Shown one piece after another: positions 1-8,076 of a DNA stretch of 38,213 nt; the first letter of the stretch is position 1, and the number at the start of each line of letters is the position of its first letter. The position numbers were made by a program, and so were the translations under genes. The stretch lies in contig NZ_JADWYO010000057.1 in NCBI RefSeq assembly GCF_022414595.1, positions 1 to 38,213 on the forward strand, written 5' to 3'. Below the pieces are notes generated by a model. That model made no database searches. It saw only the letters and a program-made list of their open reading frames with translations, and had not been told where the DNA came from. This DNA comes from Streptomyces sp. MUM 203J. GTDB taxonomy: Bacteria; Actinomycetota; Actinomycetes; Streptomycetales; Streptomycetaceae.

Positions 1-471
1 GCCCAAGGCCGCGGCGGCGAGGCGCACGCGCTGCTCTGCGAGGCCGCCCGGTGGCCCGCGGTCCGGCTGCCGCTGCTCGCCGGTGCCCTGCACCGGGCCG
101 GACTCGCCGCGGACTGGGCCACCCTTCTGTGGGAGGCCGCGGCCCTGCCCACCGAGCGGCTGGCCGACCTGGCCGGGGCGCTCGCCGGGGCGGGCCGTGA
201 GCAGGACGCCCGGCAGCTGCTGCGCCAGGGTGTGGCCCGGGAGCCCGAGGACGTCGCGGCGGCGGTGACCCGGCAGGACGCCACCGGGGCGGTACGGGCT
301 CTGGTGGAGGTGTTCGTCGACGTGCGCTCACCGGAGGACACCGCCCGTTTCGCCGCCTGCGCCCCGCACCGGCTGGTGCCCGAGGTGCTGGCGGCCGTAC
401 GGGCCGTGGCCCCGGCGAGGGAGACCGCGCTGGTGCACGCGCTGAGGGTCGCGCGGCTGATCGCGACCTGA
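1..471 (+). CDS. Hypothetical protein, 3' end only
   Basis: Frame 1 is open from the first base to the TGA at 469-471, giving the last 156 residues of a protein whose start lies outside the window. The sequence is rich in Ala, Leu, Arg and Glu and looks entirely alpha-helical, with short helix-turn-helix-like units (LLAGALHRAGL, LADLAGALAGAGREQDARQLL) that resemble a TPR- or HEAT-like solenoid. There is no membrane segment or catalytic motif. I do not recognise the family. It ends about 80 bases before the promoter of the following operon and is probably unrelated to it. Codon usage with strong third-position GC supports a real gene; function is unknown. Confidence 0.7.
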   Translation, partial: AQGRGGEAHALLCEAARWPAVRLPLLAGALHRAGLAADWATLLWEAAALPTERLADLAGALAGAGREQDARQLLRQGVAREPEDVAAAVTRQDATGAVRALVEVFVDVRSPEDTARFAACAPHRLVPEVLAAVRAVAPARETALVHALRVARLIAT

Positions 472-551
472 ACCGGAGCGCAGGCCCCGCGACCGTAATG
501 GACCACTCGGGTACGAAAAATGATCGACTCCTGTGGTGCGTGGCGGCGGTC

Positions 552-580
552 TTGCCCCGGGATGTGACGAGGCTTACGTT
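552..580 (+). promoter_or_regulatory. Promoter of the hydantoinase operon
   Basis: TTGCCC (552-557) and TACGTT (575-580) are separated by 17 bases, a good match to a vegetative (HrdB-type) -35/-10 pair. Transcription would begin near 587 and leave a leader of about 56 bases before the ATG at 643. Seen in sequence; activity is inferred. Confidence 0.55.
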
Positions 581-586
581 CTCTTC

Positions 587-611
587 CTACGCACGCGCTC
601 TACGTGCGTAG
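587..611. promoter_or_regulatory. Inverted repeat at +1 of the hydantoinase operon (operator candidate)
   Basis: CTACGCACG (587-595) and CGTGCGTAG (603-611) are perfect 9-bp inverted arms around a 7-bp spacer. The repeat starts at the expected transcription start, so a bound protein would block initiation. In RNA it would form a 5'-end hairpin. No regulator gene is adjacent inside the window. Confidence 0.55.
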
Positions 612-642
612 AAGCTCTGTCGCCGTGCCGAAGGAGCAGCTC

Positions 643-1485
643 ATGTCCCACACCGTGCGCGCCGCGCTCGTCCAGGCCACCTGGACCGGCGACACCGACT
701 CGATGATCGCCAAACACGAGGCCCATGCCCGTGCCGCCGCCGACCGGGGCGCCCGGGTCATCGGCTTCCAAGAGGTCTTCAACGCCCCGTACTTCTGCCA
801 GGTGCAGGACGCCGAGCACTTCCGCTGGGCCGAGCCCGTCCCCGACGGCCCGACCGTCCGCCGGATGCGGGACCTCGCCCGGGAGACCGGCATGGTGATC
901 GTCGTCCCCGTCTTCGAGACCGAGGACTCCGGCTTCTACTACAACACCGCCGCCGTCATCGACGCCGACGGCAGCTACCTCGGCAAGTACCGCAAGCACC
1001 ACATCCCCCAGGTCAAGGGCTTCTGGGAGAAGTTCTACTTCCGGCCCGGCAATCTCGGCTGGCCGGTCTTCGACACCGCCGTCGGCAAGGTCGGCGTCTA
1101 CATCTGCTACGACCGGCACTTCCCCGAGGGCTGGCGCCAACTCGGCCTGAACGGGGCCCAGCTGGTCTACAACCCGTCCGCCACCCACCGCGGCCTCTCC
1201 TCCTACCTCTGGCAGCTCGAACAGCCCGCCGCCGCCGTCGCCAACGAGTACTTCGTCGCCGCCATCAACCGCGTCGGCCAGGAGGAGTACGGCGACAACG
1301 ACTTCTACGGCACCAGCTACTTCGTCGACCCGCGCGGCCGGTTCGTCGGGGACCCCGCCTCCGACAAGGAGGAGGAACTCCTGGTCCGCGACCTGGACTT
1401 CGGGCTGATCGACGAGGTGCGGCAGCAGTGGGCGTTCTACCGGGACCGGCGGCCCGACGCCTACGAGGGACTGGTGAAGCCGTGA
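643..1485 (+). CDS. Nitrilase-family N-carbamoyl-beta-alanine-type amidohydrolase
   Basis: A 280-residue carbon-nitrogen hydrolase. The nitrilase catalytic triad is visible: Glu44 (GFQEVF), Lys118 (KYRKHHIP) and Cys155 (VYICYDRHFPE). The family hydrolyses N-carbamoyl amino acids, and beta-ureidopropionases give beta-alanine, CO2 and ammonia. Its position in front of a dihydropyrimidinase supports that role, although N-carbamoyl-D-amino acids are also possible substrates. The ATG at 643 is chosen because AAGGAG (631-636) sits six bases before it. An in-frame GTG at 604 lies inside the inverted repeat and has no ribosome site. The stop overlaps the next start (GTGA at 1482-1485), so translation is probably coupled. 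Cytoplasmic; no signal peptide. Confidence 0.9.
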   Translation: MSHTVRAALVQATWTGDTDSMIAKHEAHARAAADRGARVIGFQEVFNAPYFCQVQDAEHFRWAEPVPDGPTVRRMRDLARETGMVIVVPVFETEDSGFYYNTAAVIDADGSYLGKYRKHHIPQVKGFWEKFYFRPGNLGWPVFDTAVGKVGVYICYDRHFPEGWRQLGLNGAQLVYNPSATHRGLSSYLWQLEQPAAAVANEYFVAAINRVGQEEYGDNDFYGTSYFVDPRGRFVGDPASDKEEELLVRDLDFGLIDEVRQQWAFYRDRRPDAYEGLVKP

Positions 1486-2774
1486 ACGGCCACATGAACC
1501 TGCACGAGCGGCACAAGGCCGTCATGCCCGACTGGCTCGCCCTCTACCACGACCGCCCCCTGGAGATCACCCACGGTGAGGGGCGGCACGTCTGGGACGC
1601 CGAGGGAAACCGCTATCTCGACTTCTTCGGCGGCATCCTCACCACCATGACCGCCCACGCCCTGCCCGAGGTCACCAAGGCGGTCAGCGAACAGGCCGGG
1701 CGGATCATCCACTCCTCCACCCTCTATCTCAACCGCCCCATGGTGGAGCTGGCCGAGCGGATCGCCGCCCTCTCCGGCATCCCCGACGCGCGCGTCTTCT
1801 TCACCACCTCCGGCACCGAGGCCAACGACACCGCGCTGCTGCTCGCCACCGCCTACCGCCGCAGCAACCAGATCCTGGCCATGCGCAACAGCTACCACGG
1901 CCGGTCCTTCTCGACCGTCTCCGTCACCGGCAACCGCGCCTGGACCACCAGCACCCTCTCCGCCCTGCGCACCCTGTACGTGCACGGCGCCGTCCGCAGC
2001 CGCGGCCCTTACGCCCACCTCTCCGACGCCGACTTCACCGCCGCCTGTGTCGCGGACCTCGAAGACCTCATCGGCCAGACCGGCGAGGTCGCCGCGCTCA
2101 TCGCGGAGCCCGTCCAGGGCGTCGGCGGCTTCACCGCCCCGCCCGACGGCCTGTACGCCGAGTTCCGCCGGGTCCTGAACCGGCACGGCATCCTGTGGAT
2201 CAGCGACGAGGTGCAGACCGGCTGGGGCCGCACCGGCGAGCACTTCTGGGGCTGGCAGGCACACGCCGCGAGCGGTCCGCCCGACGTTCTCACCTTCGCC
2301 AAGGGCATCGGCAACGGCATGTCCGTCGGCGGGGTCGTCGCCCGCGCCGAGGTGATGAACTGTCTGAACGCCAACTCCATCTCCACGTTCGGCGGCTCCC
2401 CGGTCACCATGGCCGCCGGCCTCGCCAACCTCTCGTACCTGCTCGAACACGACCTCCAGGGCAACGCCCGGCGGGTCGGCGGGCTCCTCCTGGAGCGGCT
2501 GCGCGCCGTCTGCGCGGGCATCCCCCTCGTCCGGGAGGTGCGCGGCCGGGGCCTGATGATCGGCGTCGAGCTCGCCCACCCCGAGACCGGCGCCGCCGCA
2601 CCCGAGGCCGCCGCAGCCGTCCTCGACGCCGCACGCGACCGGGGCCTGCTCATCGGCAAGGGCGGCGGCCACGACACCAGCGTCCTGCGCGTCGCCCCGC
2701 CCCTCACCCTCACCGTCGCGGAGGCCGAGGAGGGCGCCGCGCTCCTCGAACAGGCCCTCCGCACGGTCCGGTGA
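1482..2774 (+). CDS. Class III PLP-dependent aminotransferase
   Basis: A 430-residue fold-type I aminotransferase of the class III (omega/AGXT2-like) group. The PLP-contacting Asp242 lies in SDEVQTGWGRTG and the Schiff-base Lys274 in TFAKGIGNG. The phosphate-site TSGTEAND motif is also present. In this operon it most plausibly removes the amino group from beta-alanine or 3-aminoisobutyrate made by the amidohydrolase, giving malonate semialdehyde or methylmalonate semialdehyde. That substrate is inferred from neighbours, because class III enzymes vary widely. GTG 1482 overlaps the upstream stop, with GAGGGA at 1465-1470. ATG 1494 (MNLHERHK) is a reasonable alternative start four codons later. 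Confidence 0.88.
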   Translation: MNGHMNLHERHKAVMPDWLALYHDRPLEITHGEGRHVWDAEGNRYLDFFGGILTTMTAHALPEVTKAVSEQAGRIIHSSTLYLNRPMVELAERIAALSGIPDARVFFTTSGTEANDTALLLATAYRRSNQILAMRNSYHGRSFSTVSVTGNRAWTTSTLSALRTLYVHGAVRSRGPYAHLSDADFTAACVADLEDLIGQTGEVAALIAEPVQGVGGFTAPPDGLYAEFRRVLNRHGILWISDEVQTGWGRTGEHFWGWQAHAASGPPDVLTFAKGIGNGMSVGGVVARAEVMNCLNANSISTFGGSPVTMAAGLANLSYLLEHDLQGNARRVGGLLLERLRAVCAGIPLVREVRGRGLMIGVELAHPETGAAAPEAAAAVLDAARDRGLLIGKGGGHDTSVLRVAPPLTLTVAEAEEGAALLEQALRTVR

Positions 2775-2819
2775 GGCCGCGCCCGTGAACACCGCCGACC
2801 CGAAGGGGGCCGAGCACCC

Positions 2820-4229
2820 GTGAGCACCCGCACCCTCGTCCAGGGCGGCCTGGTCGTCACCGCCGCCGAGGAGACCCACGCCGACGTCCTCGTGGAGGAC
2901 GGCCGGATCGCCGCGCTCGCCGCCCACGGCAGCGGCCCCGCCGCGTCCTGGGCGGAATCCGCCGACCGCGTCCTCGACGCGACCGGCAAGTACGTCATCC
3001 CGGGCGGCGTCGACGCCCACACACACATGGAGCTGCCCTTCGGCGGCACCTTCGCGTCCGACGACTTCGAGACGGGGACACGGGCCGCCGCCTGGGGCGG
3101 CACCACGACGATCGTCGACTTCGCCGTCCAGACCGTCGGACACTCGCTCCGCGAGGGCCTCGACACCTGGCACGCCAAGGCGGACGGCCGCTGCGCGATC
3201 GACTACTCCTTCCACATGATCCTCTCGGACGTCGACGAGTCGTCCCTGAAGGAGATGGACCTGCTCGTCGAGGAGGGATGCACGAGTTTCAAGCTCTTCA
3301 TGGCCTATCCGGGGGTCTTCTACAGCGACGACGGCCGGATCCTGCGCGCCATGCAGCGCTCGTCCCTCAACGGCGGTCTGATCATGATGCACGCCGAGAA
3401 CGGCCTCGCGATCGACGTGCTCGTCGAGCAGGCACTCGCGCGCGGCGAGACCGATCCCCGCTACCACGGCGAGGTCCGCAAGGCCCTTCTGGAGGCCGAG
3501 GCCACGCACCGGGCCATCCAGCTGGCCCGGGTGGCCGGGGCGCCCCTCTACGTCGTGCACGTGTCGGCGGAGGAGGCCCTCGCCGAGCTGGCCACCGCCC
3601 GCGACAAGGGCCTGCCGGTGTTCGGTGAGACCTGCCCGCAGTACCTGTTCCTGTCCACCGACAACCTGGCGGAGCCGGACTTCGAGGGCGCCAAGTACGT
3701 GTGCAGTACACCCCTGAGGCCCCGCGCGCATCAGGCGGCGCTGTGGCGGGGGCTGCGGACCAACGACCTCCAGGTGGTCTCCACGGACCACTGCCCGTTC
3801 TGTTTCGTGGGCCAGAAGGAGCTGGGCCGGGGCGACTTCTCCAGGATCCCCAACGGGCTGCCGGGCGTGGAGAACCGTATGGACCTCCTGCACCAGGCCG
3901 TCGTCGACGGGCACATCAGCCGCCGCCGCTGGATCGAGATCGCCTGCGCGACCCCGGCCAGGATGTTCGGCCTGTACCCGAAGAAGGGCACCATCGCCCC
4001 CGGCGCCGACGCCGACCTGGTCGTCTACGATCCGGCGGCCACGCAGACCCTGTCGGCCGAGACCCACCACATGAACGTCGACTACTCGGCATACGAGGGG
4101 AAGACGATCACCGGCCGGGTCGAGACGGTCCTCTCGCGCGGTGTCCCCGTCATCGACCGCCGCACCTACACCGGCCGTGCCGGACACGGCGTCCACACCC
4201 CGCGTTCCACCTGCCAGTACCTGAACTGA
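2820..4229 (+). CDS. hydA: Dihydropyrimidinase / D-hydantoinase
   Basis: A 469-residue cyclic amidohydrolase of the amidohydrolase superfamily, of usual family length. It should open the ring of 5,6-dihydrouracil, dihydrothymine or 5-substituted hydantoins to the N-carbamoyl product. The binuclear metal site is intact: His67 and His69 (DAHTHMELP), the bridging carboxylated Lys158 (SFKLFMAYPG), histidines in MMHAENG and VVHVSAEEA, and an aspartate in STDHCPF. The GTG start at 2820 has AAGGGG at 2803-2808. Its product is the substrate of the amidohydrolase at 643-1485, so the two genes form consecutive steps. The gap to the next gene is only 11 bases, indicating one transcript. Confidence 0.94.
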   Translation: MSTRTLVQGGLVVTAAEETHADVLVEDGRIAALAAHGSGPAASWAESADRVLDATGKYVIPGGVDAHTHMELPFGGTFASDDFETGTRAAAWGGTTTIVDFAVQTVGHSLREGLDTWHAKADGRCAIDYSFHMILSDVDESSLKEMDLLVEEGCTSFKLFMAYPGVFYSDDGRILRAMQRSSLNGGLIMMHAENGLAIDVLVEQALARGETDPRYHGEVRKALLEAEATHRAIQLARVAGAPLYVVHVSAEEALAELATARDKGLPVFGETCPQYLFLSTDNLAEPDFEGAKYVCSTPLRPRAHQAALWRGLRTNDLQVVSTDHCPFCFVGQKELGRGDFSRIPNGLPGVENRMDLLHQAVVDGHISRRRWIEIACATPARMFGLYPKKGTIAPGADADLVVYDPAATQTLSAETHHMNVDYSAYEGKTITGRVETVLSRGVPVIDRRTYTGRAGHGVHTPRSTCQYLN

Positions 4230-4240
4230 CGGAGGCCCTC

Positions 4241-5266
4241 ATGGACTTCGGACTCGTCCTCCAGACCGACCCGCCGGCCTCCGAGGTCGTCAGCCTCATG
4301 CAGCGCGCCGAACGCAACGGCTTCCGCTACGGCTGGACCTTCGACTCCGCCGTTCTCTGGCAGGAGCCGTTCGTGATCTACAGTCAGATCCTCGCGGGCA
4401 CCACCGGGCTGCACGTCGGCCCGATGGTCACCAATCCCGGCACCCGCACCTGGGAGGTCACCGCCTCCACCTTCGCCACCCTCAACGACATGTACGGCAA
4501 CCGCACGGTCTGCGGCATCGGCCGCGGCGACTCCGCGATGCGTGTCGCGGGCCGCAAGCCGAACACCCTGGCACGGCTCGGTGAGGCCATCGACGTCATC
4601 CGCGACCTGGCGGAGGGCCGTGAGGCCGTGGTGGACGGCAAGCCCGTGCGCATCCCGTGGATCAAGAACGGCAGGCTGCCGGTGTGGATGGGCGCGTACG
4701 GCCCCAAGGCCCTGGCCCTGGCGGGCCGGAAGGCAGACGGGTTCATCCTCCAGCTCGCGGATCCGTTCCTGACGGAGTGGATGGTCAAGGCCGTCCGGAC
4801 CGCGGCACAGGAGGCCGGCCGCGACCCCGACGCCCTCACCGTCTGCGTCGCCGCACCCGCCTACGTCACCGCCGACGACTCCCCGGAGGCCCTGGCCCAC
4901 GCCCGCGAGCAGTGCCGCTGGTTCGGCGGAATGGTCGGCAACCACGTCGCCGACCTGGTGGCCAGGTACGGCGAGCACTCGGACATGATCCCGGACGCGC
5001 TCACCGCGTACATCAAGAACCGGCACGGCTACGACTACAGTCACCACGGCCGCGCCGGGAACCCCTCCACGGACTTCGTCCCCGACGAGATCGTGGATCG
5101 TTTCTGCCTCCTCGGCCCGCCGTCCGCCCACATCGAGAAGCTGAGGCGTCTGAGGGACCTCGGTGTCGACCAGTTCGCCGTCTACGACATGCACGACAAC
5201 CGCGAGGGCACCATCGACGCGTACGGCGCCGACGTCATCCCGGCTCTGGCGGGCCAGGCTCGGTGA
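4241..5266 (+). CDS. LLM-class F420-dependent oxidoreductase of the hydantoinase operon
   Basis: A 341-residue luciferase-like TIM-barrel monooxygenase/oxidoreductase (bacterial luciferase superfamily, F420-using branch). It matches by eye the subfamily usually annotated TIGR03842, whose members often sit beside dihydropyrimidinases. Characteristic parts are the N-terminal strand DFGLVLQTDPP, the segment VGPMVTNPGTR, the cofactor-region IGRGDSAMR and LPVWMGAYGPKALALAGR. The ATG at 4241 has GGAGG at 4231-4235. The operon has no flavin/iron-sulfur dihydropyrimidine dehydrogenase, so this enzyme is a candidate for the redox step on the pyrimidine or hydantoin ring. That role is inference; the cofactor assignment follows from the family. 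Confidence 0.85.
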   Translation: MDFGLVLQTDPPASEVVSLMQRAERNGFRYGWTFDSAVLWQEPFVIYSQILAGTTGLHVGPMVTNPGTRTWEVTASTFATLNDMYGNRTVCGIGRGDSAMRVAGRKPNTLARLGEAIDVIRDLAEGREAVVDGKPVRIPWIKNGRLPVWMGAYGPKALALAGRKADGFILQLADPFLTEWMVKAVRTAAQEAGRDPDALTVCVAAPAYVTADDSPEALAHAREQCRWFGGMVGNHVADLVARYGEHSDMIPDALTAYIKNRHGYDYSHHGRAGNPSTDFVPDEIVDRFCLLGPPSAHIEKLRRLRDLGVDQFAVYDMHDNREGTIDAYGADVIPALAGQAR

Positions 5267-5279
5267 CGGTGGCCGCGTC

Positions 5280-5296
5280 GGCTCCATGAGCCTTGT
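5280..5296 (+). terminator. Small hairpin after the hydantoinase operon
   Basis: GGCTC (5280-5284) and GAGCC (5288-5292) form a 5-bp stem with a 3-base loop, followed by TTGT. It lies 14 bases after the stop codon at 5266. It is short, so only a weak terminator candidate. Confidence 0.25.
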
Positions 5297-5350
5297 CACA
5301 CAGTATCTATGATGGCGCGTCAGGTCGCAGACACCCAGGGGCCGCGGCCG

Positions 5351-5356
5351 TAGGTT
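5351..5356 (+). promoter_or_regulatory. -10 hexamer for a leaderless amidase transcript
   Basis: TAGGTT lies seven bases before the ATG at 5364, and no Shine-Dalgarno sequence is present. This is the usual arrangement of Streptomyces leaderless genes, with transcription starting at or next to the A of ATG. No convincing -35 was found. Confidence 0.5.
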
Positions 5357-5363
5357 GGGCGAC

Positions 5364-6797
5364 ATGTCCACCACAGATCACGACCCGGCCGACCTGGGAC
5401 TCGCCGCGCAGGCACGCGCGTTGCGCGAGGGGAGCGTCAGCGCCGGTGAGCTGGTGCGGGCCAGTCTCGACCGGATCGAGGCGACCCGCACCACTCTCAA
5501 CGCCTTCCGCCACGTCCGTGCCGAGGAGGCCCTCGCAGAGGCCGAGGAGGCCGACCGGAGGCTCGCCGCGGGGGAGACCGCGCCCCTTCTCGGCGTGCCC
5601 GTCGCCGTCAAGGACGACACCGACCTCGCCGGGCTGCCCACCCACTTCGGGACAGCCGGGGACATCCGGCCAGCGGTCGCCGACGGTGAGGCCGTGAGCA
5701 GGCTGCGCGCCGCCGGAGCCGTCATCGTCGGCAAGACCAACGCGTGCGAGCTGGGCCAGTGGGCGTTCACGGAAGGCCCCGCCTTCGGTGCCACCCGCAA
5801 CCCGTGGAACCGCCACCACACCCCCGGCGGTTCCTCCGGCGGTTCCGCCGCCGCCGTCGCGGCCCGGCTCGTGCCCGCCGCCCTCGGCTCCGACGGCGCG
5901 GGCTCCATCCGCATCCCCGCCTCCTGGACCAACCTGGTCGGAATCAAGCCACAGCGCGGCCGGGTCTCCGTCCACCCGTACGACGACTGCTTCGAGGGCC
6001 TGACCGTCAACGGCCCCCTGGCCCGTACGGTCGAGGACGCCGCCCTGCTGCTGGACGCGGCCGCCGGGGCGCACCCCCGCGAAGGGCTCAGGCTGCCCGC
6101 CATCGACGCCTCGGCCGCCGCCCGCCGCGACCCCGGGCGCCTGCGCGTCGCCCTGGCCTGGCGCCCGCCCTTCACCGCCGCTCCCGCCCCGCTCCACCCG
6201 GACATACGCAGGGCCGTCACGGCCCTCGCGGACACCCTGGCCCGGCTCGGCCACACCGTGGAGGAGGCGCGGCCCCGCTACGGCCTCATGGGCCTGAGCT
6301 TCCTGCCGCGCGCCACCGCCGGAGTCGCCGCCTACGCCGACCGCCACCCCGAGCCCGGCCTCCTCGACCCGCGCACCCTCGGCGCGACCCGCACGGGCCG
6401 CCGCCTCGGCGGCCCCGTACTGCGGGCCGCCCGCGCACGCGAGGCCCGCCAGCACCGCCGAATCGGGGTGATGTTCACCGCGTACGACGTGGTCCTCACC
6501 CCCACCACGGCCTCGCCGCCCCCGCGGATCGGCACCTTCGACCGCATGTCCGCCCTGCGCACGGACACCACGATGGCCGCGGCCTGCCCCTACACCTGGC
6601 CGTGGAACGTGCTCGGCTGGCCCGGAGTGAACGTGCCCGCCGGGTTCACCGGCTCCGGGCTGCCGGTCGGCGCCCAGCTCCTGGGCCCCGGCGGAGGCGA
6701 GGAGCGGCTCATCTCCCTCGCCGCCCAACTGGAGGACGAGCTGCGCTGGTTCGAGCGGCGGCCCCACCGGCCCACCGTGCTCGAGGCGGCCGGGTGA
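5364..6797 (+). CDS. Amidase-signature (AS) family amidase
   Basis: A 477-residue AS-family hydrolase with the Ser-cisSer-Lys triad intact: Lys83 (PVAVKDDTD), Ser157 in GGSSGGS and nucleophile Ser181 in GSDGAGSIRIPAS. Such enzymes hydrolyse carboxylic amides and some ureides or carbamates; substrate cannot be read from sequence. It is longer than the GatA core is conserved and no gatB or gatC is nearby, so a tRNA-amidotransferase role is unlikely. It follows the hydantoinase operon by 97 bases but has its own leaderless start, so it may be independently expressed. Possible functional partnership in amide/ureide degradation is an inference. ATG 5364 is preferred to TTG 5355. Confidence 0.88.
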   Translation: MSTTDHDPADLGLAAQARALREGSVSAGELVRASLDRIEATRTTLNAFRHVRAEEALAEAEEADRRLAAGETAPLLGVPVAVKDDTDLAGLPTHFGTAGDIRPAVADGEAVSRLRAAGAVIVGKTNACELGQWAFTEGPAFGATRNPWNRHHTPGGSSGGSAAAVAARLVPAALGSDGAGSIRIPASWTNLVGIKPQRGRVSVHPYDDCFEGLTVNGPLARTVEDAALLLDAAAGAHPREGLRLPAIDASAAARRDPGRLRVALAWRPPFTAAPAPLHPDIRRAVTALADTLARLGHTVEEARPRYGLMGLSFLPRATAGVAAYADRHPEPGLLDPRTLGATRTGRRLGGPVLRAARAREARQHRRIGVMFTAYDVVLTPTTASPPPRIGTFDRMSALRTDTTMAAACPYTWPWNVLGWPGVNVPAGFTGSGLPVGAQLLGPGGGEERLISLAAQLEDELRWFERRPHRPTVLEAAG

Positions 6798-6865
6798 ACC
6801 GCCTCCGGTGACGAGGTGGGCGGGCCGCCGAGGCCGGGGCGGCCGGAACGTGGTGTGATGGAAGC

Positions 6866-7699
6866 ATGATCGATCAGCTGCTGGACGACGCCGCCTTCCT
6901 CTCCGCCGCCGAGAACGCGGTCCGCGCCGCTGCCGCGGCCGAGATCATGCCGCGCTGGCGGCAGCTCGCCGCGCACGAGGTCGTCGAGAAGAGCGGCCCG
7001 CACGACCTGGTGACCGTCGCGGACCGGGCGGCCGAGGAACACCTCACGGCCGCCCTCACCGCGCTGCTGCCCGGCTCCGTCGTGGTGGGAGAGGAGGCCG
7101 TGCACGCCGACCCGCGCGTCTACGAGGCGGTACGGGGCGACGCGCCCGTGTGGATCGTCGACCCGGTGGACGGCACCCGCCAGTTCGTCCACGGAGACCC
7201 CGGCTTCTGCACCCTCGTCGCGCTCGCCCGGCACGGCGAGCTGCTGGCGTCCTGGACGTTCGCCCCCGCCCGGGACGAGATGGCCGTCGCGGTACGCGGC
7301 CGGGGCGCCCGGCTGAACGGCACCGGGCTGCGGGCGGGAGCGCCCGAGGAGGGCGCGGTGCTGCGGGTCGCCACGTCGCACCCCGACTACACGACGCCCG
7401 ACCAGAAGCGCGCGCTGCTGGGGCTGGCCGCCGCCGCGGACGTCGAGGCCCGGCCGTGCGGCTCGGCCGGGCTGGCGTACCTGTCGGTGGCCCGGGGCGA
7501 GCTGGACGCGCTGGCGTTCTCCTGGGAGTACGCCTGGGACCACGCGGCCGGTCTGCTGCTGCTCACGGAGGCGGGAGGGGCGCATCTCACCGTCGGGGGG
7601 CGCCCGTTCCACATCGGAGGCGGCAACGCCCTGCCGTTCGCGGCGGCGCGGGACGCGGGGACGGCGGAGCGGGTACGAGGCCTGCTGACGGCGCAGTAG
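6866..7699 (+). CDS. Inositol monophosphatase-family phosphatase
   Basis: A 277-residue magnesium-dependent, lithium-sensitive-type phosphatase (IMPase/histidinol-phosphatase HisN-like/CysQ superfamily). Metal ligands are visible: Asp53 (LVTVAD), Glu76-Glu77 (GEE), Asp99 and Asp102 in WIVDPVDGT, and the late Asp of WDHAAG. The substrate could be inositol phosphate, histidinol phosphate or a sugar phosphate. There is no histidine or inositol gene nearby to decide. The ATG at 6866 has TGTGAT ending seven bases upstream and only GGAAG immediately before it, so it may be leaderless. The gap to the amidase is 68 bases. Confidence 0.88.
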   Translation: MIDQLLDDAAFLSAAENAVRAAAAAEIMPRWRQLAAHEVVEKSGPHDLVTVADRAAEEHLTAALTALLPGSVVVGEEAVHADPRVYEAVRGDAPVWIVDPVDGTRQFVHGDPGFCTLVALARHGELLASWTFAPARDEMAVAVRGRGARLNGTGLRAGAPEEGAVLRVATSHPDYTTPDQKRALLGLAAAADVEARPCGSAGLAYLSVARGELDALAFSWEYAWDHAAGLLLLTEAGGAHLTVGGRPFHIGGGNALPFAAARDAGTAERVRGLLTAQ

Positions 7700-8076
7700 C
7701 CGCTTCCCGCCCCGCCCTCCCGCCACCTCGGCAGGCGGCTCCGCCGGTGGTGCGGGAGTTGTCGCCGGACCGCCGCTCCTCAGGCGCCTGAGAGGCTGCG
7801 GCCGGTGTCCGAGGCGCTTCGGGAGGAGCACCGCCAGGGCGTCTCCGGGCTCGTCCGGCGCCGGAGGAGGAGCGCCGTTCCGGGGACATTCCCGCTGCGT
7901 GAAGCGCCGGGAGGCAGCCGGGTCCGGGGCGGACCCCGCACGGCGGAGGGCGCACGCCGAGCGCGGCCGGAAGGGGGGCGGGGCGCGCGAAGGCCCCGGC
8001 CGCGACCGCCGCCCGCCGCCGGTTCACCACACCGGAATATGCTGGGCCTCAGTCAGCGCGCGAAGGAGGGGCGAAC
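7700..8076. other. Intergenic region without a gene
   Basis: I see no convincing gene in these 377 bases. Just after the phosphatase stop there is a bulged hairpin: GGCG/CGCC (7734-7745) inside CCACC (7723-7727) / GGTGG (7746-7750). It may be a terminator but has no T-run. At 7779-7792 there is a perfect 14-bp palindrome, CTCAGGCGCCTGAG, of unknown meaning. Near 8038-8043 TATGCT could be a -10 element for the oxidoreductase, but no -35 was found at the right distance. Confidence 0.5.

Noticed and set aside
1461..4196. 911-codon open frame on the minus strand opposite the aminotransferase and dihydropyrimidinase
   Set aside because: It is the mirror of well-recognised plus-strand enzymes, has no recognisable domain, and such long antisense frames are normal in high-GC DNA.
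5364..6797. GatA subunit of the tRNA-dependent amidotransferase
   Set aside because: No gatB or gatC neighbour, and the gene stands in a catabolic setting; general amidase is the safer call.
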